A stretch of DNA of 64,000 bases, from NCBI GenBank assembly GCA_030761205.1, contig JAULJL010000028.1, forward strand, positions 14,242,001-14,306,000. The letters are read 5' to 3'. Numbering within the stretch: position 1 is the first letter of the stretch; every line of letters starts with the position of its first letter. Origin of the DNA: Fremontodendron californicum (Eukaryota > Streptophyta > Magnoliopsida > Malvales > Malvaceae). A program made the translations under genes and the position numbers. The notes under the pieces were generated by a model. The model saw only the letters and a program-made list of their open reading frames with translations, was not told where the DNA came from and ran no database searches. Below are positions 55,212 through 64,000 of this stretch, one piece after another.

Positions 55212-56648
55212 TGATAAGCTCATAAAATATACATTTTATGTCTTTCTACCTAGTTTTTGTTATATTTTCGATCTTTATCTTGTTTACTTATAATATGTTT
55301 TTGAATTTTAGGTACAATAATGAGAATGAAGTCAAAAGATGTCAATAATGATGGTAAAGAGCTTACAAAATCATAATCACAAGATGGAAGAAGACTTGGG
55401 AGTCAAAAATATCAATTTCTGGTTGAAAAGCAATTAGACAGATTTGACCTCCGGAGCTTGTTGTAAGGAAAACATGATGTTAGATTCTTTATTTGAAGAA
55501 ATTTTCTTCTTAACTTTTTAATTTGACTTGATTATCTTTCCAACGATATATTATGGGCCCAAATAGGATAAGAAATGGGCATTCAAAATGGCGCTAGAAG
55601 ATCTCACTAAAGAACCTTCTGGCCAGAAAAACCCTAATCGCAAATCTGAAAAAAAGGCAAAAACGAGATTTTTGCACCTCCAGGCTTACTTGTACAGCAA
55701 GGACTTATTCTCAGGGTTTTAAAGCTTTATAAATACCATCTTTTGAGCCACAAACTAGACATCTTTTGAGGAGACTCAAGGGATCATCATTATTATTCTT
55801 CTTCTTCTTCTTCTCCATTATTATTTTCTATGTTAGGCTAAACTTTTATTTGGTTAAGGGTGATTTCAAAGCCCTAGATATGTTATGTAATTAATTTTCA
55901 AAATCTATCTATTATTGTTTTCTATCAAAGTTGCTTATGTTCTTCCATTAAAATCTTTCATGATGATGTTTTGATTTGTTTAGGTGGCCAACTAGATAAA
56001 TCTTGATAATTGTCTAATGCTAGTTTAGGAGTCTTGATCCGTGTAATTGTCTTGATTTCCTATTCATATGTAGTAATTTGTGATTAATGATTATGGTCAA
56101 GTTTTTAGTAATTGCAAAGTGGAACATAACCTAAGTTGAACAATCCAAGCTTATGTGTTTGTTGCTTAGATCAACCTATCTTTCTCATCATAAAGCTGCT
56201 ATTAAATTGAACTTAGAGAGCTTATTCTAGGTTGTTTGATAGTTAGAGATTAAATAGAGAGCTTATTCTATTTAACGACGAACTAAGGAAAGATTGGGGT
56301 AACAGAGCTTGTTGCTATCCACGGTTGTTAACTTTAATAGCTAATTAATGTTGATAGATATGAAATTGATTCTTAATGATGTCTAGTGGTGGAGAATGGA
56401 ACCTTAACCATATTTTTCATATTTGATTCTTCTTAATTACTTGTTTTCTCATTCTTATTGTTAACTTTAGTTTAAATCTGATTTCAAAATCCCCTTTACT
56501 TTTGTTTACTTGTTTTTAAGTGATAAACTATTAACTTATAAACTAAAACCCAATCCCTGAGGACTCGACCCTTGCTAATCACTATACTCTACAATTGATT
56601 TTTTTTTAAGTGCAAGGTTAAATAAGATACACTCTTTTGGGTGCATCA
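55212..56648 (+). repeat. 5' LTR of element H (type I)
   Basis: TGATAAGCTC to GGGTGCATCA, 1437 bp. The TATA motif reads TTATAAATACC (near 55728). It lacks the TATGTATATATTAT block after the CTT tract that other type I LTRs have. Confidence 0.92.
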
Positions 56649-56654
56649 AATTTT

Positions 56655-56672
56655 TGGCGCCGTTGCCGGGGA
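56655..56672 (+). other. Primer-binding site of H, tRNA-Asp type (perfect)
   Basis: TGGCGCCGTTGCCGGGGA is an exact complement of the plant tRNA-Asp(GUC) 3' end, six bases after the LTR. Confidence 0.9.
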
Positions 56673-56777
56673 TTGCTTTCTTTAGTTTATTTGGTACTTG
56701 GTTTATTCTTATTTTCAGTTCTAATTAGTTTTATCTTCTTGTACATACAAGTTTTTCTTACAAATTTTGAAAAAAAA

Positions 56778-57719
56778 ATGATCGAATTGAGCAATCTAAC
56801 ACTTGAAGAGTTGGTGGCATACATGAACATGGAGAATCAACAAGCCAATCTCACCTCCCCAGTTCAACAATTGGCCATGGAAGGATGTCAAGGCCATCAA
56901 GGGTTCCAAGACCAATCGCATGATCATTACTCAAACACTTACCATGATGGATGGTGGGATCATACTAATTATGGCTACTCGAAAAATTTCCAAGAAGTAG
57001 ATCTTTATGCCAATTACACTCATTCATCTAGCTTCAATCAATCATGGTCTCAAGAACCAGATCTTTTTCAGCCATTACATATGACTCAAAACTCAGGTAC
57101 TTATTTAGAACATCTTATCTATTCTCTTGTTACTGATACTTTGCAATTTCAACAGGAAACAAGGGCAAGCATCCAGAGTTTGGAAAAGCAAATGAGCCAA
57201 TTGGCTAGTAGTATGGTGGGACGGGTAGCACAAAGATCTGAAGAACTTTCTGCCCAAAAGATGATTAACCCAAAGGAGAATGCTACTATTGTGACCTTGA
57301 GGAATGAGAAACAAGATGAGGATGAGACAAAATTAGAGATGGATTCTATTCTTGAGGATAATAAAGCCACAAATCCAAATAAGAGTACTTCGGCACCTGA
57401 GGTAACGTTTAAGGTTCCAATTTTTACTAATGTTTTTTGCACACCTTTTCCTAGTAGATTTGCAAAGTTCAAGGAGGAGGAACATGAACAACACATGCCG
57501 AAAATCTTAAACAACTTGTTTGTGGATACCATTCAACAAGTATCAAAATATGCTCCATTCCTCGATGAGATATGCACCACAAAGGATGATGAAATAATAC
57601 TTGTAATGGAGAATGCATCCACTGTTGTGCAAAGAAAGCTTCCTATCAAACGCATAAATTTGGAAAATTTCATGTATGAGCCTGACAAGCCTAAAAAGCC
57701 AAGAAGGGGTGTTGGTTAG
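56778..57719 (+). CDS. Intact gag-like protein of element H (Gag C-terminal half without zinc knuckle)
   Basis: 313 codons without a stop or shift. I chose the ATG at 56778 (MIELSNLTLEELVAYMNMEN) because it follows a purine run in the leader at about the position of the D1 start. The longer frame back to 56637 crosses the LTR end and primer-binding site. Next come an Asn/Tyr/Gln-rich section (YSNTYHDGWWDHTNYGYSKN), a coiled-coil-like segment (ETRASIQSLEKQMSQLASSM), a charged linker, FPSRFAKFKEEEHEQHM, and the end DKPKKPRRGVG. Against D1 and D2, about 37 residues including the zinc knuckle are missing between PVQQLAMEG and CQGHQGF. It corresponds to the Gag region between capsid and protease in E and G. 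A function is not established; it could be a relic or an accessory Gag fragment. Confidence 0.75.
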   Translation: MIELSNLTLEELVAYMNMENQQANLTSPVQQLAMEGCQGHQGFQDQSHDHYSNTYHDGWWDHTNYGYSKNFQEVDLYANYTHSSSFNQSWSQEPDLFQPLHMTQNSGTYLEHLIYSLVTDTLQFQQETRASIQSLEKQMSQLASSMVGRVAQRSEELSAQKMINPKENATIVTLRNEKQDEDETKLEMDSILEDNKATNPNKSTSAPEVTFKVPIFTNVFCTPFPSRFAKFKEEEHEQHMPKILNNLFVDTIQQVSKYAPFLDEICTTKDDEIILVMENASTVVQRKLPIKRINLENFMYEPDKPKKPRRGVG

Positions 57720-58828
57720 GTTCAAAACACTAACTCAAGTGTTAATTGGGAAGGCAGCCCAATTAAAGAAGAAATTGCCAACCTGCCATATTCAGATTTG
57801 CTTTCTCTTTCTTTTTCTTTTCCTTTTTCTTTTATTATTTTTATTGTTTTTATTTTTTATGTTTATTTGTTAATTTTTTGTTTAGTATTTTAGGATTATT
57901 TAGGTTGCATGAGTTTGTTTTGTTTTGAGTCTTAGTTGTTCCTATTCTTATGTTATTAGTTCTTTTCTCTTACACATGATTCTTTCATTTGGGTTAATAG
58001 CATTAATTGAGGACAATGTAAGAATTAAGTGTGGGGGGAAGGATTTAGGATTTATTTTATTTTTGTCTATTATTATTATTTTTTATGAGTCTTTAATATT
58101 ATTATTATTTTTTTAGTGTGTTTTAGTTCATTTTTAATGCAATGATGAGATATGAATTGCATAGGTCTAAACTAGTTATTAGTGAGAAGATTTTCATAAG
58201 AATTGAGCTTGATACTAATTTTTATGAGCCAATGTTGATATGATATATTGATTGAGAAAGAAGCATGTTTAGACTTGATATTGACTTGTATAATCATCCT
58301 TGTGAGTTTTTGAGCCTATATGATTGATGCATTATACATATCAATCTAATTTCTTTCTTGAGTGCTCTTATGATTACATGACTCTCTAGAACTTGCTTTA
58401 AACCGTTTGAGACTATATTGATACATGTGATAACATGAAAATGATAGAGGCATTAGGATTATAACCAGGGCCAAACAGCCATCCATTTTTAATGTTCCAA
58501 GAGAACATCCCCACTAGTGAGCCAATTTGAGCCTATATTAAATATGCTATTTTATTGGTAACCACAACTTACACCTAGCCTAAATATACTTATATCCTTA
58601 CCCTTGTTCTAAAGATGGATTATATATTTTGAGACATATTGCAAAAAACAAGGGATATTTTTAGTTGAAAATTTGGGTTGGAAACAAAAGATAAGTGTGG
58701 GGGAAGAAAAGAAAAAAAAAAGTCAAGAGAAAAAGAAAGGGATAATTGTCAAATACATTCCCATATTGAAAAGAAAGAAAAAAAAATCTCTTAAACTTTT
58801 GGTTAAAGAAAAAGATGTTACAAACTTT
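57720..58828 (+). other. 3' non-coding region of element H
   Basis: No gene. It is collinear with D1 16566-17690: AATTGGGAAGGCAGCCC, T-rich tract, eroded hairpin (about 58003-58020), G-rich motifs TTAAGTGTGGGGGGAAGG (58025) and ATAAGTGTGGGGGAAG (58690). It breaks at about 58828 (GTTACAAACTTTTGG) into RT coding sequence. Confidence 0.82.
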
Positions 58829-59716
58829 TGGTTTTCTTGATGGTTTTTCATGCTATAATCAGATAGCCATTGCTCCGGAGGACCAAGAGAAAACAACATT
58901 CACATGTCCATTTGGTACTTTTGCATACCGGCGTATGCCATTTGGTCTTTGTAATGCATCAACTACATTCCAAAGGTGTATGGTTAGCATATTTTCAGAT
59001 TATGTAGAGAACATCATAGAAGTGTTTATGGATGATTTTAGTGTCTATGGTGATTCTTTTGATAGATGTCTAGAGAAGCTTACACTTGTACTTGAAAGAT
59101 GCATGGAAACTAACCTTGTTATGAATTGGGAAAAATGTCACTTTATGGTAGAACAAAGAATAGTTTTGGGCCATGTTATTTCTTCTAGAGGGATAGAGGT
59201 TGATAAATCTAAAATAGATATTATGCATTCTTTACCACCTCCCACAAATGTGAGAGAGGTTCGTTCTTTTCTTGGACATGCAGGTTTCTATAGGAGATTT
59301 ATCAAAGTCTTCTCAAAGATCACATTACCTCTTTGCAAGCTACTACAAAAAGATGTGGTTTTCCATTTTGATGACAAATGCAAAGAGGCATTTGAAACAT
59401 TGAAGGGACTCTTGACATCAGCTCCTATCATGCAACCACCAGATTGGAATGTACCTTTTGAAATCATGTGTGATGCTAGTGACTATGCCATTGGAGCTGT
59501 TTTGGGCCAACGGGTTGGCAAAGCCTCTCATGCCATTTATTATGCCTCCCAAACTCTTAATGATGCTCAATTGAACTATTCCACTACTGAAAAAGAACTT
59601 TTGGCTGTTGTATTTGCTTTAGAAAAATTTCGATCTTATTTAATTGGTACTAAAGTAATTGTATATTCTGACCATGCAGCCCTTAGGTACTTACTAAGAA
59701 GGAGGCCAAACCAAGG
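58829..59716 (+). pseudogene. RT/RNase H of element I, N-terminally truncated
   Basis: It opens at FLDGFSCYNQIAIAPEDQEK, in the middle of the RT palm. It has an intact YRRMPFGLCNAST and catalytic FMDDFSVYGDSFD, so it is the only Athila-type RT here with both metal-binding Asp residues. The thumb/connection (RSFLGHAGFYRRFIKVFSK) and RNase H (CDASDYAIGAVLGQRVG; YSTTEKELLAVVFALEKF; YSDHAALRYLL) follow with no stop. A four-base deletion at about 59693, compared with G (ACTCACTAAG), shifts the frame and ends the reading at 59720. The RT fingers are missing, replaced by H. Confidence 0.88.
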
Positions 59717-61184
59717 TTGATTAGATGGATACTTCTCTTACAAGAGTTTGATTTGGAGATAAAAGATAAGAGAGGTAGTGACAACCTGGTTGCGGACCAT
59801 CTTAGCCGTTTAGTTCATGAAGAGGATGCACTACCCTTGAATGAGAACTTTCCGGATGAGCAACTTCTTTTTATAAGTACAACAACTCCTTGGTATGCCG
59901 ATATTGTTAATTACTTAGTTACCAAGAAGTTGCCACAAGAGTTGACACAAGCTCAAAGAAATAAGATCAAGAGTGATGCCAAATACTACATATGGGATGA
60001 TCCTTACCTTTGGAAGCATTGCTCCGATCAGATTATAAGAAGGTGTGTACTCGAATCTGAATTTCAATCTATTCTCACCTTTCGTCACTCTTATGCATGT
60101 GGAGGACACTTTGGATCCAAAAGAACAGCCATGAAAGTTCTTGATTCTGGATTTTATTGGCCTACTATATTCAAAGATGCATACCTCTTTTGCAAGTCAT
60201 GTGATCGTTGCCAAAGAACAGGTAACTTAGGTGCTAGAAATCAAATGCCTCAACTCCAATACTTATTGTTGAAATTTTTATGTATGGGGCATGGATTTCA
60301 TGGGACCTTTTCCTTCTTCTTGTGGTAATCTTTATATTTTACTTGTCGTTGATTATGTTTCAAAGTGGGTGGAAGCAAAATCCACTAAGACTAATGACTC
60401 TAAAGTTGTTTTAGATTTTGTCAAGACTAACATCTTTGCTAGGTTTGGAACGCCAAAGGCCATAATCAGCGATAGAGGTACTCACTTTTGCAATAGGACT
60501 ATGGAAGCACTTTTAAGGAAGTATAACATCACACATAAGGTCTCCACCTCATATCATCCTCAAACTAGTGGGCAAGCTGAAGTGTCAAACCGAGAAGTTA
60601 AGTCCATCCTTGAAAAGACAATTAATCCAAATAGGAAGGATTGGAGTTCACGACTTGATGATGCACTTTCGGCTTATAGGACAGCATATAAGAGACCCAT
60701 TGGTATGTCTCCTTATCGACTTGTTTATGGTAAGCCTTGTCATCTTCCGGTTGAATTGGAACATAAATAATATTGGGCTATCAAACAATGCAACATGGAG
60801 ATGGATGAGACAGGTAAGCAAAGAAAACTTGTCCTACAAGAATTAGAGGAGATAAGGAATGATGCCTATGAGAATTCTAGGATTTACAAGGAAAAGACTA
60901 AGGCATTCCATGACAAGATGATATCAAGAAAGGACTTTGTTGTTGGACAAAAAGTTCTTCTCTTCCATTCACGCCTTAAGTTATTTCCAGGTAAGTTACG
61001 TTCTCGTTGGGTTGGACCTTTTGTTATTACTAATGTATTTACTCATGGTGCAGTTGAAATCCAAAGCCCAAAAACAGATAAGGCATTCAAAGTGAATGGT
61101 CATAGATTGAAGCCTTACTATGAGAACTTTCCAATACAAGATGTGGAGGAGTTACCACTTTTTGAGCCAAATTATGTTGAATAA
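59717..61184 (+). pseudogene. Integrase of element I with complete C-terminus
   Basis: The frame continues after the shift: GSDNLVADHLSRLVHEE, zinc domain HSYACGGH and CKSCDRC. Two one-base deletions (about 60253 and 60279) follow; the frame resumes at MDFMGPFPSSCGNLY. The core is complete: Asp in MDF, Asp in IISDRGTHF, Glu in TSGQAEVSNREVK. A TAA near 60767 (after VELEHK) interrupts it. The C-terminal domain (60795-61184) is intact, with RSRWVGPFVITNVFTHGAVE (GPF-type motif) and NGHRLKPYYENFP, ending EPNYVE. This is the only copy here that shows the natural end of pol. No chromodomain follows. Confidence 0.88.
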
Positions 61185-62792
61185 TAATGGCATGGGTCTA
61201 AGTCAGGCTGAGGACAATAAACCAAGCGCTTCTTGGGAGGCAACCCAAAAGGATGAAGAGCATCTATTATATCAGATTTGCATATTCCTTACTCTCCATC
61301 ATTCTATCTTTTATTGTTTTTTTTTTTGTTTTGTTTAATAGTTCTTTTCTCTTACATATAATTCTTGCATTGGGGGATAATAGCATTACATTGAGGACAA
61401 TGTAAAAATTATGTGTGGGGGAAAGAATTTAGGATTTTATTTAGAGTGTTTTGTTTTTGAGTCTTTTTATGTTGTTTTTAGTGTGTTTTAGTTAATTTCA
61501 ATATTATGATGAGATATGAATTGCATAAGTCTAAAACAGATTTATTAGTGAGAAGATTTTCAAGAGAATTGAGCTTGATATCAACTTTTTTATGAGCCAA
61601 TGTTAATATGATATGTTGATTGAGAAAGAAGCATGTTTAGACTTAAATCTAACTTGTATAATCATCCTTGTGAGTTTTTGAGCCTATAATGATTGATGCA
61701 TTATACATATCAATCTAATTTCTTTCTTGAGTGCTCTTATGATTACATGATTCTCTAGAACTTGCTTTAGACCTTGTTGAGACTATATTGATGCATGTGA
61801 CAACATGAATATGATAGAGGCATTAGGATTTTTAGCCAGGGCCAAACAACCATCCCTTATTGATGTTCCAAGAGAACACACCCTTAGTGAACCAATTTGA
61901 GCCTACATTGAATAAGCTATTTCTTTGGTAACCATAACTTGTCCCTAACCTAAATATACTTATTTATATCTTTACCTTTGTTCCAAAGATGAATTAGCAT
62001 ATTTTGAGACAAGTTGCAAAGACAAGGAAGATCTATTGAAAATTTGGGTTAAAACAAGAAATAAGTGTGGGGGGAAAAGAAAAGAAAAGTCAAGAGAAAA
62101 AGAAATGGAATACTGGCAAATACATTCCTATGTGAAAAAAAAAAATATGAATCATCTCTTGATTTTGTGGAAAAAGAAAAAGATGTTACAAAGTTGTTTA
62201 GAATGAAGAAAAGGCCCAACATGAATATCCGGCCTATGTGACTATGTACCTGTAAAGAGTTTTGAGAAGTTTCTTTGTATAAATCTTATTATGTCTCTAA
62301 ACTCTATAAAATCTTTGGAACTTTTGTAATATCCTTTATCTTTTATTCTTTAGCCACATTATTACCCCTTGGCCCCATAATAACCTTGCATAAAGACCTC
62401 TTGATTCATGAAGTTGCATGATCTAAGTAGTGAAGAATAGGTGGACAAGCAAGCATATGGTAGAAACTATTTTCATGAGATTGATTGAGTGTAAACACTT
62501 CACCACTACTTTAAAGAGTGAAAATCATGAGGGTATCCCATTTGAGAAGTTGAAATTAAGTTTGAACATGCACTATTTTGATTGAGATATGTTATGTTAA
62601 TTTTAGCTTAACACAAACCATTTACTATCAAGCATGATTTTTTGTGAAACTCTTTAAGCTATTGATTAGTTTATAAGACTTGTTCAATGATTGTCTCTAA
62701 TTTGTATTGAAAGAAGATTAGATTAGGTTTTATTATTTTGTCGCTATTTGATTTTGCTCGAGGACTAGCAAAAGATTAAGTGTGGGGGAATT
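61185..62792 (+). other. 3' non-coding region of element I with polypurine tract
   Basis: About 1.6 kb between pol and the 3' LTR without an ORF that could be env-like. It contains CTTGGGAGGCAACCCAA (61232), a hairpin (61386-61405), G-rich purine motifs near 61410 and 62064, and the terminal tract TTAAGTGTGGGGGAA (62777-62790), two bases before the LTR. It is collinear with the same region in the non-autonomous elements. Confidence 0.82.
61386..61425 (+). other. Hairpin plus polypurine-like motif in element I
   Basis: TTACATTG-AGGA-CAATGTAA (61386-61405), a perfect 8-bp stem, then TATGTGTGGGGGAAAG. It is identical in stem and loop to element B (3913-3932), although B and I differ in coding content. 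Confidence 0.6.
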
Positions 62793-64000
62793 TGATAAGT
62801 GCTTAATTTCATACATTTTCCTATTTAATTTCCTTATACTTTGTGCTTTGATTCTTACTTCCTTAACATTTTACTAGGTTTTTATGCTTTGTAGGTATTT
62901 TGGCGGAGATGAAGTCAAAACATGTCAATTAGGATGTTAAAGAGCTTACAAAATCACAATCACAAGATGAAAAAAGAGTTTGGAGTCAAAAAGATCAAAT
63001 TCTTGGTGCAAAGCAAGAAGATAGATTTGACATCCGGAGCTTGTTGCTAAGAAAACATGACGTTAGACTCTTTATTGAAGAAACTTTCTCTTGACTTTTG
63101 AAGATCACTTGATTACCTTTCCAACGGTTGGTCATGGGCCTAAATCGGATAAGAAATGGTCATCCAAATCGGCATTGGAATATCTCCCTAAACAACCCTA
63201 GTGGCAGAAAATACCCTAGCCGCAAATCACATTTTTTTCTTAATACCCTAGCTGACATTTATGTTTATCCTTGTCAAAGAAGGATTAGTGGCTGTCAACT
63301 TGCATTAATTGCATTAATTGCAAGTATCTTTCCTTAAAACTAATCCTAGTCAAAGTAGGAGAATTAAATCAGCCAAGACTTTCCTTCCTTACACTTACTT
63401 TGGCTGCAAGAATATAATCTCTCTTCATTAAAGAGTGCTTTGACTAAAACTTTCCTACTTTATTCAAACTTGGCTGCCAAGGCTTATATCTTTCCTTAAA
63501 ACACAAAAGTCAGCCACTTTTCCTTAACTTTAGCCATAAGTCAGCATTTATTGAAGGGAGAGAGCTGAAATTCACTTGTTTGATGCCCTAGCTATTGCCT
63601 ATAAATAGAGAACAAGGGGGCAAACGAAAATACACTTTCCCAAGCATCAAAGTTCTGATTTCTTCTTTGTTTCTTTGTTTTTGAGAGAGCAAGAGGCTGG
63701 ATAATTAATATTGTTCTTCTTCTTCTTTCTTTCTTTTATTTTCTTCTTAGATTCTCTTTAATTTTATGTTTATGTTTACAATGCCTATGCTAGGCTAAAC
63801 TTTTATTTGGTTAAGGGTGATTTCAAAGCCCTAGACATGTTTTGTAATTGATTATCAGATTCTATCTATCATTAATTTTCTATCAAAGTTGCTTATGTTC
63901 TTCTACAAGAATTGTTTATGATGTTGTCTTGATTTATTTAGGTGTACAACTAGATAGATCTTGATAATTATCTATTACTAGTTTAGGAGTCTTGATCCGT
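62793..64000 (+). repeat. 3' LTR of element I (type II), cut by window end
   Basis: It starts TGATAAGTGCTTAATTTC and is collinear with G's 5' LTR (41248). The TATA motif CTATAAATAGAG is at 63599, followed by a CTT-rich tract from about 63714. The LTR 3' end lies outside the window. Confidence 0.9.

Larger units (their letters stand above)
55212..58828 (+). mobile_element. Non-autonomous Athila-type element H, 3' truncated
   Basis: Type I 5' LTR, perfect primer-binding site, intact gag-like ORF and most of the 3' non-coding region. It stops at about 58828, fused to the RT of another element. The distal 3' region, polypurine tract and 3' LTR are missing. It inserted into the integrase of G; the right target duplication is lost. 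Confidence 0.87.
58829..64000 (+). mobile_element. Autonomous-type Athila element I, 3' part
   Basis: It contains RT from FLDGF onward, RNase H, integrase, 3' non-coding region, polypurine tract and a type II 3' LTR that runs off the window. The 5' half is missing at the fusion with H. The pol section duplicates what G already has (46135-55211), so it comes from a different element copy or an unequal exchange. Confidence 0.87.

Noticed and set aside
56637..56777. Upstream extension of the H gag-like ORF with a hydrophobic stretch like a signal peptide
   Set aside because: It covers the LTR end and primer-binding site; the hydrophobic residues come from T-rich leader DNA. The ATG at 56778 is more plausible.

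Overview
The window is repeat-rich plant nuclear DNA with no recognisable host gene, tRNA or rRNA. It is AT-rich, and nearly all of it can be assigned to LTR retrotransposons. The dominant family is an Athila-type Ty3/gypsy lineage. It has a primer-binding site matching the 3' end of plant tRNA-Asp, a DLGAS-type protease, an FMDD reverse transcriptase and a GPF-type integrase end. A second lineage is Tat/Ogre-like, with LTRs of 5.4-5.8 kb and a tRNA-Arg-type primer-binding site. Together these suggest a eudicot with a repeat-rich genome; I cannot name the species.

Layout: 1-1200 holds an antisense Athila gag piece fused to an inverted LTR piece, then a copia integrase scrap. 1201-5607 is a non-autonomous element (B) with a gag-like ORF only. 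5608-6768 holds a small unassigned block and an LTR fragment. 6769-29253 is an antisense Tat/Ogre-like element. It carries a 1.2 kb PIF/Harbinger-like insertion (9671-10895), and its 5.8 kb LTR is split by antisense non-autonomous element D2 (11837-23625, duplication CGGCC). D2 is itself split by D1 (13933-19915, duplication TTTTT), the only uninterrupted element with two full LTRs. 29254-33295 is the decayed pol and 3' end of a different Ty3/gypsy lineage (F).

33296-41247 is an antisense, broken autonomous Athila-type element (E). Its pol holds a solo LTR (35238-38489, TCCCT) that in turn holds another solo LTR (35599-37052, CGCCA). From 41248 a sense autonomous-type element (G) starts inside the 5' LTR of E. 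It is interrupted by an antisense solo LTR (46797-48287, ATGCC), by a 5.4 kb Ogre-like solo LTR (48724-54130, TACTT) and by non-autonomous element H (55212). H is fused at about 58827 to the pol 3' half, 3' region and 3' LTR of a further autonomous copy (I), which runs off the window.

How the parts relate: the autonomous copies (E, G, I) encode Gag, protease, RT, RNase H and integrase, all broken by stops, frameshifts or deletions. The non-autonomous copies (B, D1, D2, H) keep the LTRs, primer-binding site, long 3' non-coding region and polypurine tract. They encode only a protein matching the C-terminal half of Athila Gag (zinc knuckle and following linker); the capsid domain and all of pol are missing. 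They probably depended on proteins from the autonomous elements. H retains an uninterrupted version of this ORF, without the zinc knuckle. All distances, junctions and percentages are hand-read from the sequence.
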